From Microcella indica (lineage in GTDB: Bacteria; Actinomycetota; Actinomycetes; Actinomycetales; Microbacteriaceae), in assembly GCF_013414345.1 (NCBI RefSeq), contig NZ_CP058670.1, positions 930,001-994,000 of the forward strand: DNA of 64,000 nt, written 5' to 3'. Position numbers and translations under genes: made by a program. Below are positions 1-9,813 of this stretch, piece by piece; position 1 is the stretch's first letter; each line of letters starts with the position of its first letter. The notes beneath the pieces were generated by a model. The model did no database searches and was not told the origin of the DNA. It saw only the letters and a list, made by a program, of their open reading frames with translations.

Positions 1-1
1 G

Positions 2-3000
2 AGCTCGGGCGAGCTCGCGGTGACGGTGCGCCCCTCCGGTCAGGTGCCCATCATCGCGGAGCCCTTCATGGTGCTCGCGTACGCCGATCAGGAGGTGCGC
101 GTCGAGCCTCTCATCCACGTGCGAGGAGGCTCCGGCACCATCCGGCTCAGCGCGGTGCCCGACAAGGCGGGCGCGACGATCACGACGAGCCTCGACCGCG
201 GCACCTTCCGGTTCCGCAGCACCGAGGTGCGCACCCACTACCTCGAGTACGTGGTCACCGACGGCGCGACGACGGCGACGGGGCTCGTGCGCATCGACGT
301 CGCCGCGCCGCCCGAATCAGGCTTAGCGCCCATCACCGTTCCGAAGACCGCCTTCGTGCGCACCCTCAGCAACAGCACGGTCGCCGTCGCGACGACCGAC
401 ATCGACCCGACGGGCGGCGTCCTCATCGTCACGGGCATCGTCGACGTGCCCTCCGGGTCGGGCATCCGTGCCGAGATCATCGACCAGCGCGACGTGCGCG
501 TCACCCTCACGCGTCCGCTCGACACGCCGCAGAGCATCCGCTATCGCATCAGCAACGGCGCCTCAGAGTCGGTCGGCACGATCACGGTCATCGAGATTCC
601 CCGCCCCGACCGCCAGCAGCCCCCGATCGCGGTCGACGACAGCATCTCGGTGCGCGTCGGCGACGCGGTGTCGATTCCCGTGCTCGACAACGACGAGCAT
701 CCCGACAATGAGCCCATCACGCTCGCCCCCGACCTCATCAGCGGCCTCGACGGCGAATCGGGCCTGCTGTTCGTCGCGGGCGACCGGCTCCGCTACCTCG
801 CTCCCGACCAGCCCGGCGACTTCACCGCCGTGTACGAGGTGCTCGGCCCGCTCGGTCAGGAGCGCGCGCAGGCGACCGTCAGCATCCGAGTGCGGGAGGC
901 GAACGAGGCCACCAACGAGGCTCCCGTCACGAGCACGGTGACCGCGCGCGTCATCGCGGGCGACACCGTCCGCATCCGCATCCCCGTCGACACCATGGAC
1001 CCGGATGGCGACTCGGTGCAGCTGATCGGCCCGGAGACGAGTCCCGAGCGCGGCTCGATCGTCGAGAGCGGGCAGGACTACATCGACTACGAGGCCGGCA
1101 GCTACTCCGCGGGCACCGACAGCTTCCGGTACACCGTCGTCGACGCGCTCGGCGCTCGGGCGAGCGGCACGATCCGGGTCGGCATCAGCCCGCGGCTCGA
1201 GGGGGCCCGCAACCCCGTCGCCAACGACGATGCGGTCGTCGTGCGCCCCGGCGTGACGGTGCTCGTGCCCGTACTCGACAACGACACCGATCCTGACGGC
1301 TCGCCGCTCGCGGTCGTCGGTGTCGAGCCCAACGACCCCGCGCTCGACGCCGAGGTCGTCGAGGGACGCTTCGTGCGCGTCACGCCGCCTACAGCGCAGG
1401 GGACCTACGGCCTCGTCTACACGATCGAGAACCCGCTCGCGGGCCGCTCGCAGGCCTTCGTGACGGTCACGGTCGATCCGGATGCCCCGCTCACGCCGCC
1501 CGTCGCGCGCGACACCGTGCTCTCCCTGACCGACATCCTCGAGCAGGAGTCCGTCGCCGTCGACGTGCTCGCGCGCGTCTTCTTCTCCGAGGGGGAGACC
1601 GCCGACCTCGGTCTCGAGCTCGTGCCGGGATACGAGTCGGGAGCGGTCATCCAGCCCGACCGCCGCATCCTCGTCGAGGTGCGGGAGGAGCGGCAGATCA
1701 TCCCGTTCCAGGTGGTGCACCCCGACGACCCCGCCGTGCGCTCGACCGCCTTTGTGTGGGTGCCCGGCACCGACGACGCGCTCCCGCAGCTCGACCGGCG
1801 CGCGGAGCGCATCGAGGTCGTGAGCGAGGAGTCGATCCTCATCGACATCAACGACTACGTGATCGCGGTCGGCGGCCAGCCCGTGCGTCTCACCGACACC
1901 GCGACCGTGCAGGCCTCGCGCTCCAATGGGGAGGACCCGGTCGTCGACGAGGACACGCTGCGGTTCACTTCCTCCGACCTGTACTTCGGCCCCGCCTCGC
2001 TCTCGTTCGAGGTCACCGACGGCGACTCGGCGACCGACCCCGACGGGCGCGTCGCGACGATCGTGCTGCCCATCACGGTCACGCCGCGCGAGAACCAGCC
2101 GCCCGTCCTCGTGGGCGCGCGCATCGAGCTCGAGCCTGGCCAGGAGGCCGAGCTCGACCTCGTCCGGGTCACGAGCTACCCGTACCCCGACGACATCGAC
2201 GAGCTCGCCTACGGCATCATCGACGGCCCGACGCCGGGACTCGAGGCCGACCTGCTCGGGCAGCGGCTGCGCGTGAGCGTGCCGGCGAGCACGCCTCGCG
2301 GCACCACGACCGGGGTCACGCTCAGTGTGCGCGATGATGCCGCGCCGGGAACCCCGGGGCGCATCCAGGTGAGCGTCGTGCCCTCCACGCGCCCCCTCGC
2401 CGCCCCCGCGACCGATGCGGCCATCGCGCCACGAGGCGAGACCACCATCATCGACGTGCTCGCGAACGACCAGGCGACGAATCCGTTCCCCGGGCAGCCG
2501 CTGAGCGTGGTGGGCGTGCGCGGCCTCGACGGCGGTCTGCCTGCCGGCGTGCAGATCGAGCCGGTCAACGACGGTCAGAGTCTCGCCGTCACGGTCGGCG
2601 ACTCTGCCGCGCCCATCGACACCAACCTCGAGTACCAGGTCGCCGACGCCACCGATGACCCGGAGCGCTACGTGTGGGGGTCGGTGCGCATCTCGGTGCA
2701 GGATGTGCCCGACCCCGTGACGAACCTCCGCGTGCAGAGCTACGGCGACCGGCAGCTCACGCTCGCGTGGGCGCCGGGATCATCCAACAACGCACCCATC
2801 GAGGGCTTCGAGGCGACCGTGACGACCGTCGAGTCCGGCTCATCGACCGTGGTGACGTGCGCGACCTCGCCGTGCACGGTGCCGACGGAGGGCAACGGCT
2901 CGTCGAACCGAGTGCGCGTGAGCGTCGTCGCGGTCAACGCGCAGGGCGACTCCGACCCGACCTCCCTCGCCGACCCGGTGTGGTCGGATCTCGTGCCGCC

Positions 3001-4216
3001 TGCCCCCTCGCTCCTCGGCGTCGCGCCGCTCGACGGCGGCCTGCGCATCGGCTGGACCAAGCCAGACCAGAGCGCGGGGGCCTCCCCCATTCGCAGCTAC
3101 CGCATCACCGTGGGCTCCGTGTCGCGCACGCAGACGGTGTCGGCCTCGGACGCGGTCGGCACCGAGTACTGGCTCAACGTCGTGGACGCGGGCGCACTCG
3201 CCAACGGAACGTCCTACAGCGTGAGCGTGAGCGCACGCAACGACGCCTTCGGCGCCCTCACGAGCTGGAACTCGGCGCAGACGACCGGCACTCCGGCCGG
3301 GCCGCCGATCCCGACCGCGGCACCGACGGCCTCGGGATCGACCTCGGGCATGGGTATCGACGACCACGAGGTGACGGTCGCCTGGCCCTCGGCGTTCGCG
3401 GGCAACGGTCGCAGCGTGCAGGCCTACTACGTGTGGCTCGACGACTCGGGCTCCGCACCTGCCTGCACCGTCACGGGGGTCTCCGAGGGCTCGCCGAGCC
3501 ACAGTGCTCCAGCCGGTGTGCGCGTGCTCGATGCCGGCACCAGCTCGACGGTCTTCACGGGCCTCTCCGCCGGCACCGAGTACCGTGCGGTCGTCTACGC
3601 CTACAACGGGCAGGGATGCACGGCGAGCGTCGAGGTCACGGCCGTGCCGCGCGCCACGCCCTCGCAAGTGGTCGCCGCATCGATCACTCCGGGCGTCGAG
3701 ACCGACACCGGTCGGTGGAACTCCCGCGTGACGGGCGTGACGACCGAGGGCGGCGATCCCGTCGACCGCGTGCGCTATCGACTCGTGGGCGAGGGCGTCG
3801 ATCCGGCGGAGTCGGCTCCTCTCGAATTGCCGATCGCGCTGACCGCGGGGTCGACCCACTACGGCGCCGTGCTGCAGGTGCAGTTCAGCGGGTGCCGGGT
3901 GTACCCCGAGATCACCGTGTGCGGCGAGTGGTCGGAGGCCGTGCCGCTCGAGACCGCGGTGCGCATCGACGCGACCGCGGAGTTCGCCGATATCTCGACC
4001 GGACCGCCCGACCGCAGCGTCGACGTCACCTGGTCGACGATCACGCCCGGTGCCGCGTACACGGCGGTGCAGTACGAGTGCCTGGGCGGTGAGGTCACGA
4101 CCGACCCCGACGCGCCGGGCCAGTGCACCATCACGGCTGCGGCACCCGACGACCCCAGACTGGTCATCACCGTGACCGTCGGTTCCACCATCTACACCCG
4201 GGAGTACAGGCCATGA
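2..4216 (+). CDS. Giant Ig-like / fibronectin type III surface protein (5' partial)
   Basis: The frame is open from base 2 with no stop, so the gene starts outside the window; a GTG at 20 is only an internal codon. About 1,404 residues are visible. The first two thirds is a chain of cadherin/Ig-like modules marked by VLDND-type motifs near 680-710 (VLDNDEHPDN), 1271-1300 (VLDNDTDPDG) and 2454-2475 (DVLANDQ). From about 2707 come three FN3-like modules (near 2707-2985, 2998-3290 and 3300-3640) and a last beta-rich module with four cysteines. No membrane anchor or sorting motif is seen at the C-terminus, which ends EYRP. Such proteins are normally extracellular and act in adhesion or as scaffolds; that role is inferred. 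The stop overlaps the MoxR start as ATGA (4213-4216), so the two are translationally coupled. Confidence 0.85.
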   Translation, partial: SSGELAVTVRPSGQVPIIAEPFMVLAYADQEVRVEPLIHVRGGSGTIRLSAVPDKAGATITTSLDRGTFRFRSTEVRTHYLEYVVTDGATTATGLVRIDVAAPPESGLAPITVPKTAFVRTLSNSTVAVATTDIDPTGGVLIVTGIVDVPSGSGIRAEIIDQRDVRVTLTRPLDTPQSIRYRISNGASESVGTITVIEIPRPDRQQPPIAVDDSISVRVGDAVSIPVLDNDEHPDNEPITLAPDLISGLDGESGLLFVAGDRLRYLAPDQPGDFTAVYEVLGPLGQERAQATVSIRVREANEATNEAPVTSTVTARVIAGDTVRIRIPVDTMDPDGDSVQLIGPETSPERGSIVESGQDYIDYEAGSYSAGTDSFRYTVVDALGARASGTIRVGISPRLEGARNPVANDDAVVVRPGVTVLVPVLDNDTDPDGSPLAVVGVEPNDPALDAEVVEGRFVRVTPPTAQGTYGLVYTIENPLAGRSQAFVTVTVDPDAPLTPPVARDTVLSLTDILEQESVAVDVLARVFFSEGETADLGLELVPGYESGAVIQPDRRILVEVREERQIIPFQVVHPDDPAVRSTAFVWVPGTDDALPQLDRRAERIEVVSEESILIDINDYVIAVGGQPVRLTDTATVQASRSNGEDPVVDEDTLRFTSSDLYFGPASLSFEVTDGDSATDPDGRVATIVLPITVTPRENQPPVLVGARIELEPGQEAELDLVRVTSYPYPDDIDELAYGIIDGPTPGLEADLLGQRLRVSVPASTPRGTTTGVTLSVRDDAAPGTPGRIQVSVVPSTRPLAAPATDAAIAPRGETTIIDVLANDQATNPFPGQPLSVVGVRGLDGGLPAGVQIEPVNDGQSLAVTVGDSAAPIDTNLEYQVADATDDPERYVWGSVRISVQDVPDPVTNLRVQSYGDRQLTLAWAPGSSNNAPIEGFEATVTTVESGSSTVVTCATSPCTVPTEGNGSSNRVRVSVVAVNAQGDSDPTSLADPVWSDLVPPAPSLLGVAPLDGGLRIGWTKPDQSAGASPIRSYRITVGSVSRTQTVSASDAVGTEYWLNVVDAGALANGTSYSVSVSARNDAFGALTSWNSAQTTGTPAGPPIPTAAPTASGSTSGMGIDDHEVTVAWPSAFAGNGRSVQAYYVWLDDSGSAPACTVTGVSEGSPSHSAPAGVRVLDAGTSSTVFTGLSAGTEYRAVVYAYNGQGCTASVEVTAVPRATPSQVVAASITPGVETDTGRWNSRVTGVTTEGGDPVDRVRYRLVGEGVDPAESAPLELPIALTAGSTHYGAVLQVQFSGCRVYPEITVCGEWSEAVPLETAVRIDATAEFADISTGPPDRSVDVTWSTITPGAAYTAVQYECLGGEVTTDPDAPGQCTITAAAPDDPRLVITVTVGSTIYTREYRP

Positions 4217-5181
4217 CGATGACCGCCGAGCAGGCGCGCTGGTTCGCCGACATCACCGAGCGCGTCATCGCGAACGTCGAGAGAGCGGTTCTCGGCAAGA
4301 GCTACGTGATTCGCTTGAGCCTCACGGCGATGCTCAGCGAAGGCCACCTGCTGCTCGAGGATGTACCCGGCACGGGGAAGACCTCGCTCGCGAGGGCGCT
4401 CGCGCAGAGCGTGCGAGGCACGACGACGCGCGTGCAGTTCACCCCGGACCTCCTGCCCGGCGATATCACGGGCATCACGGTGTTCGACCAGCGCAGCGGC
4501 GACTTCAGCTTCCACCGCGGCCCGGTGTTCGCGACGATCGTGCTCGCCGACGAGATCAACCGAGCGAGCCCCAAGACGCAGTCAGCGCTGCTCGAGGTCA
4601 TGGAGGAGGGCCAGGTCACGATCGACGGCGTCTCGCACGACGTCGAAGCTCCCTTCCTCGTCATCGCCACCCAGAACCCCATCGAGCAGGCCGGTACCTA
4701 CCGCCTCCCCGAAGCTCAGCTCGATCGGTTCCTCATGAAGACCGCGATCGGCTACCCCGACCACGCGGCGACCGTGCGCATCCTCGAAGGCGCAGGCGGC
4801 CCTCGAGCGCTCGTCGTCGACCCCGTCGTCGAACTGGAGACCGTACGCGACCTCATCTCCGTGGCGCGCACCGTGCACGTCGACCCGACGATCACCGACT
4901 ACGTCGCACGCCTCGTCGAGGCGACGCGCGCGCACGACGACGTGCGTCTCGGCGCGAGCGTGCGCGGCGCACTCGCTCTCGTGCGCTGCGCGAAGACCTT
5001 CGCGGCGACCGAGGGGCGCCACTACGTCATCCCCGACGACGTCAAGGCGCTCGCGGAGCCTGTGCTCGCGCACCGTCTCGGTCTCGACCCCGAGTCGGAG
5101 TTCGATGGCGTGACCCCCTCCGCGGTGATCAGCGAGGTGCTCGTCGAGACGCCGCCGCCGAGCGAGCGGATCGCCGTGTGA
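4213..5181 (+). CDS. MoxR-family AAA+ ATPase
   Basis: A 322-residue AAA+ ATPase of the MoxR/RavA type, which generally acts as a chaperone that matures or assembles a partner complex. Walker A (PGTGKTS) lies near residues 52-58, Walker B (LADEINRA) near 111-118, and the sensor region with ATQNPIEQAGTYRLPEAQ near 150-170. The ATG at 4213 is chosen because it overlaps the upstream stop and gives the usual MoxR N-terminus; an in-frame ATG at 4123 would extend the protein into the upstream gene. The stop overlaps the next start by four bases (GTGA at 5178-5181). MoxR followed by a DUF58 gene and a transglutaminase-type gene is a widespread conserved arrangement. The exact client is unknown. Confidence 0.95.
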   Translation: MTMTAEQARWFADITERVIANVERAVLGKSYVIRLSLTAMLSEGHLLLEDVPGTGKTSLARALAQSVRGTTTRVQFTPDLLPGDITGITVFDQRSGDFSFHRGPVFATIVLADEINRASPKTQSALLEVMEEGQVTIDGVSHDVEAPFLVIATQNPIEQAGTYRLPEAQLDRFLMKTAIGYPDHAATVRILEGAGGPRALVVDPVVELETVRDLISVARTVHVDPTITDYVARLVEATRAHDDVRLGASVRGALALVRCAKTFAATEGRHYVIPDDVKALAEPVLAHRLGLDPESEFDGVTPSAVISEVLVETPPPSERIAV

Positions 5182-6575
5182 CGTCCCCTCCCTCCGTGCG
5201 GCACTCGCGCGGCCGCAGCTCGGAGCCCGGCCGCCGCGGGCCCGAGGAGCACTCGCTCGGTGCCACGGTCACGACGGCCCGCACGCGCATCGTCGGCGCT
5301 CGCACGGGCCCCGCGGCGGATGCCGTCGTGGCCATCGTGCGGGTATGGCGCACGGCGCGCGCCGGAGTCTCGCGGGCGATCGCCGCGACGTCCTCCGTCG
5401 TCACGCCGCTCGGCTGGGTCGTTGCCGCGCTCGTTCCGCTCGCGCTGCTCGGGGGCTATGCCTGGGGCTGGCAGGAGCTCGTCGTCGCGGGTGTCGTCGG
5501 CGCCTCGCTCGCGCTCGTCGCACTTCTCTACGTCGTCGGCAGTCGTCGATGGACGGTCGCGCTCACCCCTCCACCTCAGCGCGTCGCCGTCGGCGATCCG
5601 GCGCAGGCGGGCATCCTGGTGCGCAATGACAGCGCGCGGCGCTCCTTCGGCACGATCGTCGACCTGCCCGTCGGCACCTCCGTCATCCCGGTGCCCGTGC
5701 CCGGTCTTCCCGCGCACGGGCAGGCCCTGCGCAGCGTCGACATCCCCACCGACCGCCGCGGGCGGCTCACTCTCGGCCCGGTGCGCACGGTGCGCGCCGA
5801 CCCCATCGGCCTCGTTCGGCGCGAGCGGCTCTGGACGGAGGCGGCGGAATTCGTCGTGCACCCTCGCACGATCGACATCCCCTCCACCTCGAGCGGGCTC
5901 GTGCGCGACCTCGAAGGCCAACCGACGCGCGATCTGACGTCGAGCGACCTCGCCTTCCATGCGCTGCGTGAGTACGTGCCCGGCGACGAGCGCCGACACA
6001 TCCACTGGAAGTCGACGGCGAAGACGGGCACCTTCATGGTGCGGCAGTTCGAGCAGACCAGGCGCAGCCACCTCGTGGTGGCGCTGAGCATCGCCAGCAT
6101 CGACTTCGGCTCCGACGCCGAGTTCGAACTCGCCGTAAGCGTCACGGGCAGCCTCGGTGCTCGCGCCATCCGCGATGCGCGCGAAGTCTCCGTCGTGGTG
6201 AGCGCGATCACTCCGGAGTTCGCCAAGCGCGCGGTGCTCGCCGTCGACACCCTTCCGACCCTCACGCCGAACCGTCTGCTCGACTCCCTCGCCGTCGTCG
6301 AGCACAGCCCCTCGGCGCTCGGAATCCTCGACACCTCTCGGCTCGCGGGCGAGAGCGCGCGCGGCATCTCCGTCGCGTTCCTCGTCGTCGGCTCGACCGT
6401 CACCGCATCGCGACTGCGCACCGCGGCGGCGAGCTTCCCGCCGGCAGTGGAGGTCGTCGCGCTCCAGTGCGACCCCGATCATGTGCCCGGTCGTCGTCGA
6501 CTCGGAGCCTTCACGGTGCTCACGCTCGGCTCGCTGAACGACCTGCGCCACGCCATGCGGGGTGGAGACTCGTGA
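5178..6575 (+). CDS. DUF58 domain-containing membrane protein
   Basis: A 465-residue protein. An Arg-rich stretch precedes two hydrophobic segments around residues 75-118, so the rest probably sits at the membrane. The DUF58 signature (REYVPGDERRHIHWKSTAKTG-type, key residues RxYxxGDxxRxIxWK) lies near residues 260-280, followed by a vWA-like region. DUF58 proteins accompany MoxR ATPases and are thought to be their substrates or adaptors; no enzymatic role is known. The GTG at 5178 overlaps the moxR stop and is the only start that fits the spacing. Its own stop overlaps the next gene's GTG at 6572. Confidence 0.93.
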   Translation: MTSPPSVRHSRGRSSEPGRRGPEEHSLGATVTTARTRIVGARTGPAADAVVAIVRVWRTARAGVSRAIAATSSVVTPLGWVVAALVPLALLGGYAWGWQELVVAGVVGASLALVALLYVVGSRRWTVALTPPPQRVAVGDPAQAGILVRNDSARRSFGTIVDLPVGTSVIPVPVPGLPAHGQALRSVDIPTDRRGRLTLGPVRTVRADPIGLVRRERLWTEAAEFVVHPRTIDIPSTSSGLVRDLEGQPTRDLTSSDLAFHALREYVPGDERRHIHWKSTAKTGTFMVRQFEQTRRSHLVVALSIASIDFGSDAEFELAVSVTGSLGARAIRDAREVSVVVSAITPEFAKRAVLAVDTLPTLTPNRLLDSLAVVEHSPSALGILDTSRLAGESARGISVAFLVVGSTVTASRLRTAAASFPPAVEVVALQCDPDHVPGRRRLGAFTVLTLGSLNDLRHAMRGGDS

Positions 6576-8869
6576 CGGCCACGCGCCCGACCCCGGCCAT
6601 GCCGCGTCCGGCGGTCCTCGTGAGTGCAACGATCTTCACGGTGCTCGCCTGGGCGATCATCACGGTCGCCCTCTGGCCCCTCTACCGCTCCGGCGAGCTC
6701 GCGACCCTGGCCGTCATCGCGATCACGGCCGCCACGACGATCGCCCTCGCCTCGACGCTCGGCCGGTGGCCGGCCTGGGGAGTGCTCGGCGCGACCGTCG
6801 CGGTGTTCACCGTCGTGGGGGTGCCGCTCGCGGTGCCGGGGCGCACGGTGTACGGGGTGCTGCCCGAACCGCAGGGGCTCGCCGAGCTCTTCGCCGGCGT
6901 CGTGCTCGGGTGGCGGCAGCTCGTGACGATCGACCTGCCCGTGGGCGCCTACGAGGCCCTGCTCGTCCCCGCCCTCGTGCTGCTCCTCGTCGGCCCCCTC
7001 CTGACGCTCCTCGTCGCACTCCGCGGCCGCCGCCCCGCGCTCGCCGCTCTCGTGCCCATCGTCGGGTACCTCATCGTGATCGCGATCGGCCCGCAGTCAC
7101 CGCTGCTGCCCATCAGCACGACCATCGCCCTCTCGACGACGCTCCTGCTCTGGATGGCGGCGCGGGCGCGCCACCGCCGCCGGGACGAGCTCGCGGCCTC
7201 CGCCGTCGAGACCCGCGGCGCCGGAGCCCGCACCCTTGCTGCGGCGACCGCGCTCCTCCTCCTCGCAGGGGGCGCCGGCGCGGCCGTCGCCGGCCTCATC
7301 GCCCCTCCCGAGGACCGCACGGTGCTGCGCACGTCCGCTGAGCGTCCCTTCTCGCCGCTCGAGCAACCGAGCCCCCTCGCGGCCTATCGTGCGGTGTTCG
7401 ACCCGGCCGTGGCGGAGCTGCCGGCGCTGCGCGTGGAGGGTGCACCCGCGGGCGCGCGCATCCGCATCGCCGCTCTCGACAGCTACGACGGCGTCGTCTT
7501 CGCCGTCGGCAGCGACGCGGTCGACTCTGCCTCGGGCAGCTTCGTGCGCATCCCGACCGAGCGCCCGCCCGACATCCTGCCCGGTGAGCGCACGACGGTG
7601 ACCCTCACCCTCGAGCGAGACCACGGGGTCTGGTTGCCCACCCTGGGTCAGGTCGCGGCGGTGCGCATTCTCGCCGACGACGCCGACGACCTTCGCGACA
7701 GCTTCGTGTACAACGCGACGACGGACACCGCGGCACTCGTGGGCGGGGCTCCGACCGGTCTCACGTACGAGCTCGACGTGGTGCTCGACGCGACGGAGTC
7801 CGCTGCGGGACTGCGCGCCGCGGCACCGGGACCCGCGGCCGTACCGGGCATCGCGCAGGTGCCCGAGGCCCTCGCCGACTGGGTGGCCGAGGTGACCGAG
7901 GGCATCGACGAGCCGGGAGCGCAGCTCGAGACGGCGCTCGAGAGGCTGCGCGAGGAAGGGTATCTCTCCCACGGCGTCGACGAGGACGAGGCGCCGAGCC
8001 GCCCGGGGCATTCGCTCGCGCGGCTCGAGGACTTCATCGGCAGCGCGCCCATCGTCGGCGATGCCGAGCAGTACGCCGCGGCGGCGGCGCTCATCGCCCG
8101 CGAGCTGGGATTCCCCTCGCGCATCGTGCTCGGCTACGGCCCGCTCGCTCAGGCCGGCCCGACGACCCTGCTCGCGAGTGATCGCACGGCATGGATCGAG
8201 GTCTCCACGAACGCGGGCTGGCAGGCCGTCGACGTCGTCTCCGAGCGGCGCGAGCTGCCCCCGGTCGAGCCCGAGGAGCCCGTGCCCGTCGTGCGACCGC
8301 AGAACCCCGCGCAGGCTCCCGTCGAGGAGCCGCCTGCGATCGAGGACCAAGCACCGCCGGAGATCGAGCAGAGCGACGACGAGCAGCTCGATCCGTTCTG
8401 GGCGACGGTGCTCGCCGTGCTCCGCGTGCTCGGGCCCCTCGCACTCGTCCTGGGCCTGCTCGCCTCGCCCCTCATCGCCATCGCACTGCTCAAGCGGCGC
8501 CGGCGTCTGCGGCGCCGGCGGCAGGGCGATCCCGCGCTGCGCATCCTCGGAGGGTGGCGCGACGTGACGGACACGGCGCGCGACCTCGGCCTCGCCCTTC
8601 CCGCCACGGGCACCCGGCGCGAGGTCGCCGGCGTCATCGGCCGACCGCAAGCGCTCGTGCTCGCGCGCGTCGCCGATCGTGCGGTCTACGCGCCCGAGGA
8701 GCCCGACCACGAGGAGGCGGACCGCGTCTGGGCCGCCGCCGACGGAGTACGGGCGTCGCTGCTGCAGCCGCTCACCCGGCGGCAGCGCTGGGGGGCGGCG
8801 CTCTCCACGCGCTCCCTGCGGCGGTATCCTGACCGCATGCGGGTCGAGGCGGGGGTTCGAGAGCCGTGA
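6572..8869 (+). CDS. TgpA-like membrane protein with degenerate transglutaminase domain
   Basis: A 765-residue membrane protein of the DUF3488/transglutaminase (TgpA) type. Several hydrophobic helices occupy about residues 10-240, an extracytoplasmic transglutaminase-like domain covers about 380-560, one helix lies near 610-640, and the tail is a basic cytoplasmic DUF4129-like domain. The fold signature is clear (GDAEQYAAAAALIARELGFPSRIVLGYG), but the catalytic Cys expected in GDCEQF is Ala498. The His of HAW is Thr539 (TAWIEV). The Asp appears retained at residue 554. The domain is therefore probably not an active transglutaminase or protease. The start is the GTG overlapping the DUF58 stop; an ATG at 6467 would run inside the upstream gene. 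The stop overlaps the zinc-ribbon/FHA start. Confidence 0.9.
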   Translation: MTATRPTPAMPRPAVLVSATIFTVLAWAIITVALWPLYRSGELATLAVIAITAATTIALASTLGRWPAWGVLGATVAVFTVVGVPLAVPGRTVYGVLPEPQGLAELFAGVVLGWRQLVTIDLPVGAYEALLVPALVLLLVGPLLTLLVALRGRRPALAALVPIVGYLIVIAIGPQSPLLPISTTIALSTTLLLWMAARARHRRRDELAASAVETRGAGARTLAAATALLLLAGGAGAAVAGLIAPPEDRTVLRTSAERPFSPLEQPSPLAAYRAVFDPAVAELPALRVEGAPAGARIRIAALDSYDGVVFAVGSDAVDSASGSFVRIPTERPPDILPGERTTVTLTLERDHGVWLPTLGQVAAVRILADDADDLRDSFVYNATTDTAALVGGAPTGLTYELDVVLDATESAAGLRAAAPGPAAVPGIAQVPEALADWVAEVTEGIDEPGAQLETALERLREEGYLSHGVDEDEAPSRPGHSLARLEDFIGSAPIVGDAEQYAAAAALIARELGFPSRIVLGYGPLAQAGPTTLLASDRTAWIEVSTNAGWQAVDVVSERRELPPVEPEEPVPVVRPQNPAQAPVEEPPAIEDQAPPEIEQSDDEQLDPFWATVLAVLRVLGPLALVLGLLASPLIAIALLKRRRRLRRRRQGDPALRILGGWRDVTDTARDLGLALPATGTRREVAGVIGRPQALVLARVADRAVYAPEEPDHEEADRVWAAADGVRASLLQPLTRRQRWGAALSTRSLRRYPDRMRVEAGVREP

Positions 8870-9720
8870 CGTGCCAGCACTGCGGCGCGGCGCTGCCGCC
8901 CATCGCGATGTTCTGCGGCGAGTGCGGCCGCTCGGTCACGGCCGCCCAGCCGCCGCCCCTCGTGCGCCCCACCATCCCGCCCGCGCCGCAGCGCGAGGAG
9001 GCTCGCCCGGAGCCGGAGCCGGAGCCGCGGGTCTCGGCTGAACCTGAGCGTGCGGCGGAGCCCGCGTCGGAGCCGGATTCCCCATCCTTCCTCGAGGAGT
9101 CTCACGAGCGATGCTCCCGGTGCGGCACTCCTGCAGAGCCGGAGGACCTCTACTGCGCCGAGTGCGGCACCTCTCTCGCCTCGCGCACACGCGTCATCGA
9201 GCCGGTGAGCTTCCCGCCTCCCGAGCCGGCGGCGCCGCGCGAGCTGGCAGCGCCGCCCGAACCAGCTGCGCCGTCCGAGCCTGCAGCGGAGTCCGGGCGG
9301 GAGCTCGAACCGGAGCTCGAACCGGAGCTTGAACCGGAGCTCGCACCGGCGGAGGACACCGAGGCGACGCGCATGGTGCCGCGCACCGCGGAGGGGCACC
9401 GCTTCGTGCTGCAGTTCAGCACGGGCGAGAGCGTCACGGTCACGGGTTCGGGGCTGGCCGGCCGGCATCCGCGCGCCGAGCCCGGCGAGTTCGTCGACCA
9501 CCTCGTGACGATCCTCGACCCGGGCCGTTCTGTCTCGAAGACGCACTTCGAGTTCGGGCACGAGCATGGCACCTTCTGGTTCAGCGACCGTCACTCGGGC
9601 AACGGCTCGGTCATCCGGGAGCCGGGAGCCGCGCCGCGACTGTGCGAGCCCGGCCGCCGCTACCGCATCGTGCGCGGCACCCGCATCGATATCGGCGAGC
9701 AGTTCGTCGTGGTGAGCTGA
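8866..9720 (+). CDS. Zinc-ribbon and FHA domain protein
   Basis: A 284-residue soluble protein. Two zinc-ribbon knuckles are visible: CQHCG with CGECG near residues 3-25, and CSRCG with CAECG near residues 82-103. A low-complexity Pro/Glu/Ala linker follows, including an ELEP repeat, and an FHA domain lies at about 185-284. The FHA domain keeps the Ser-His pair (SVSKTHFEF) and an Asn-Gly turn (SGNGSVI) used to bind phosphothreonine peptides. FHA proteins commonly read Ser/Thr kinase signals and regulate type VII-like or cell-wall machines; that role is inferred here. The GTG start overlaps the upstream stop (8866-8869), so it belongs to the same operon. Confidence 0.9.
   Translation: MTCQHCGAALPPIAMFCGECGRSVTAAQPPPLVRPTIPPAPQREEARPEPEPEPRVSAEPERAAEPASEPDSPSFLEESHERCSRCGTPAEPEDLYCAECGTSLASRTRVIEPVSFPPPEPAAPRELAAPPEPAAPSEPAAESGRELEPELEPELEPELAPAEDTEATRMVPRTAEGHRFVLQFSTGESVTVTGSGLAGRHPRAEPGEFVDHLVTILDPGRSVSKTHFEFGHEHGTFWFSDRHSGNGSVIREPGAAPRLCEPGRRYRIVRGTRIDIGEQFVVVS
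9301..9348 (+). repeat. 12-bp tandem repeat, four copies, inside the FHA gene
   Basis: Four in-frame copies of a GAGCTCGAACCG-type unit (copies 3 and 4 differ by one base each) encode the ELEP linker between the zinc ribbons and the FHA domain. Copy number could vary without changing the frame. Confidence 0.85.
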
Positions 9721-9813
9721 GCAGACTCCTCCCCACCCTTCCTCACCTCGTCCGAGACCACGAGATGGCGCTCTCGCGCCCACGCGCGCGGGCGACTCTG
9801 CTGTGCTCGGGGC

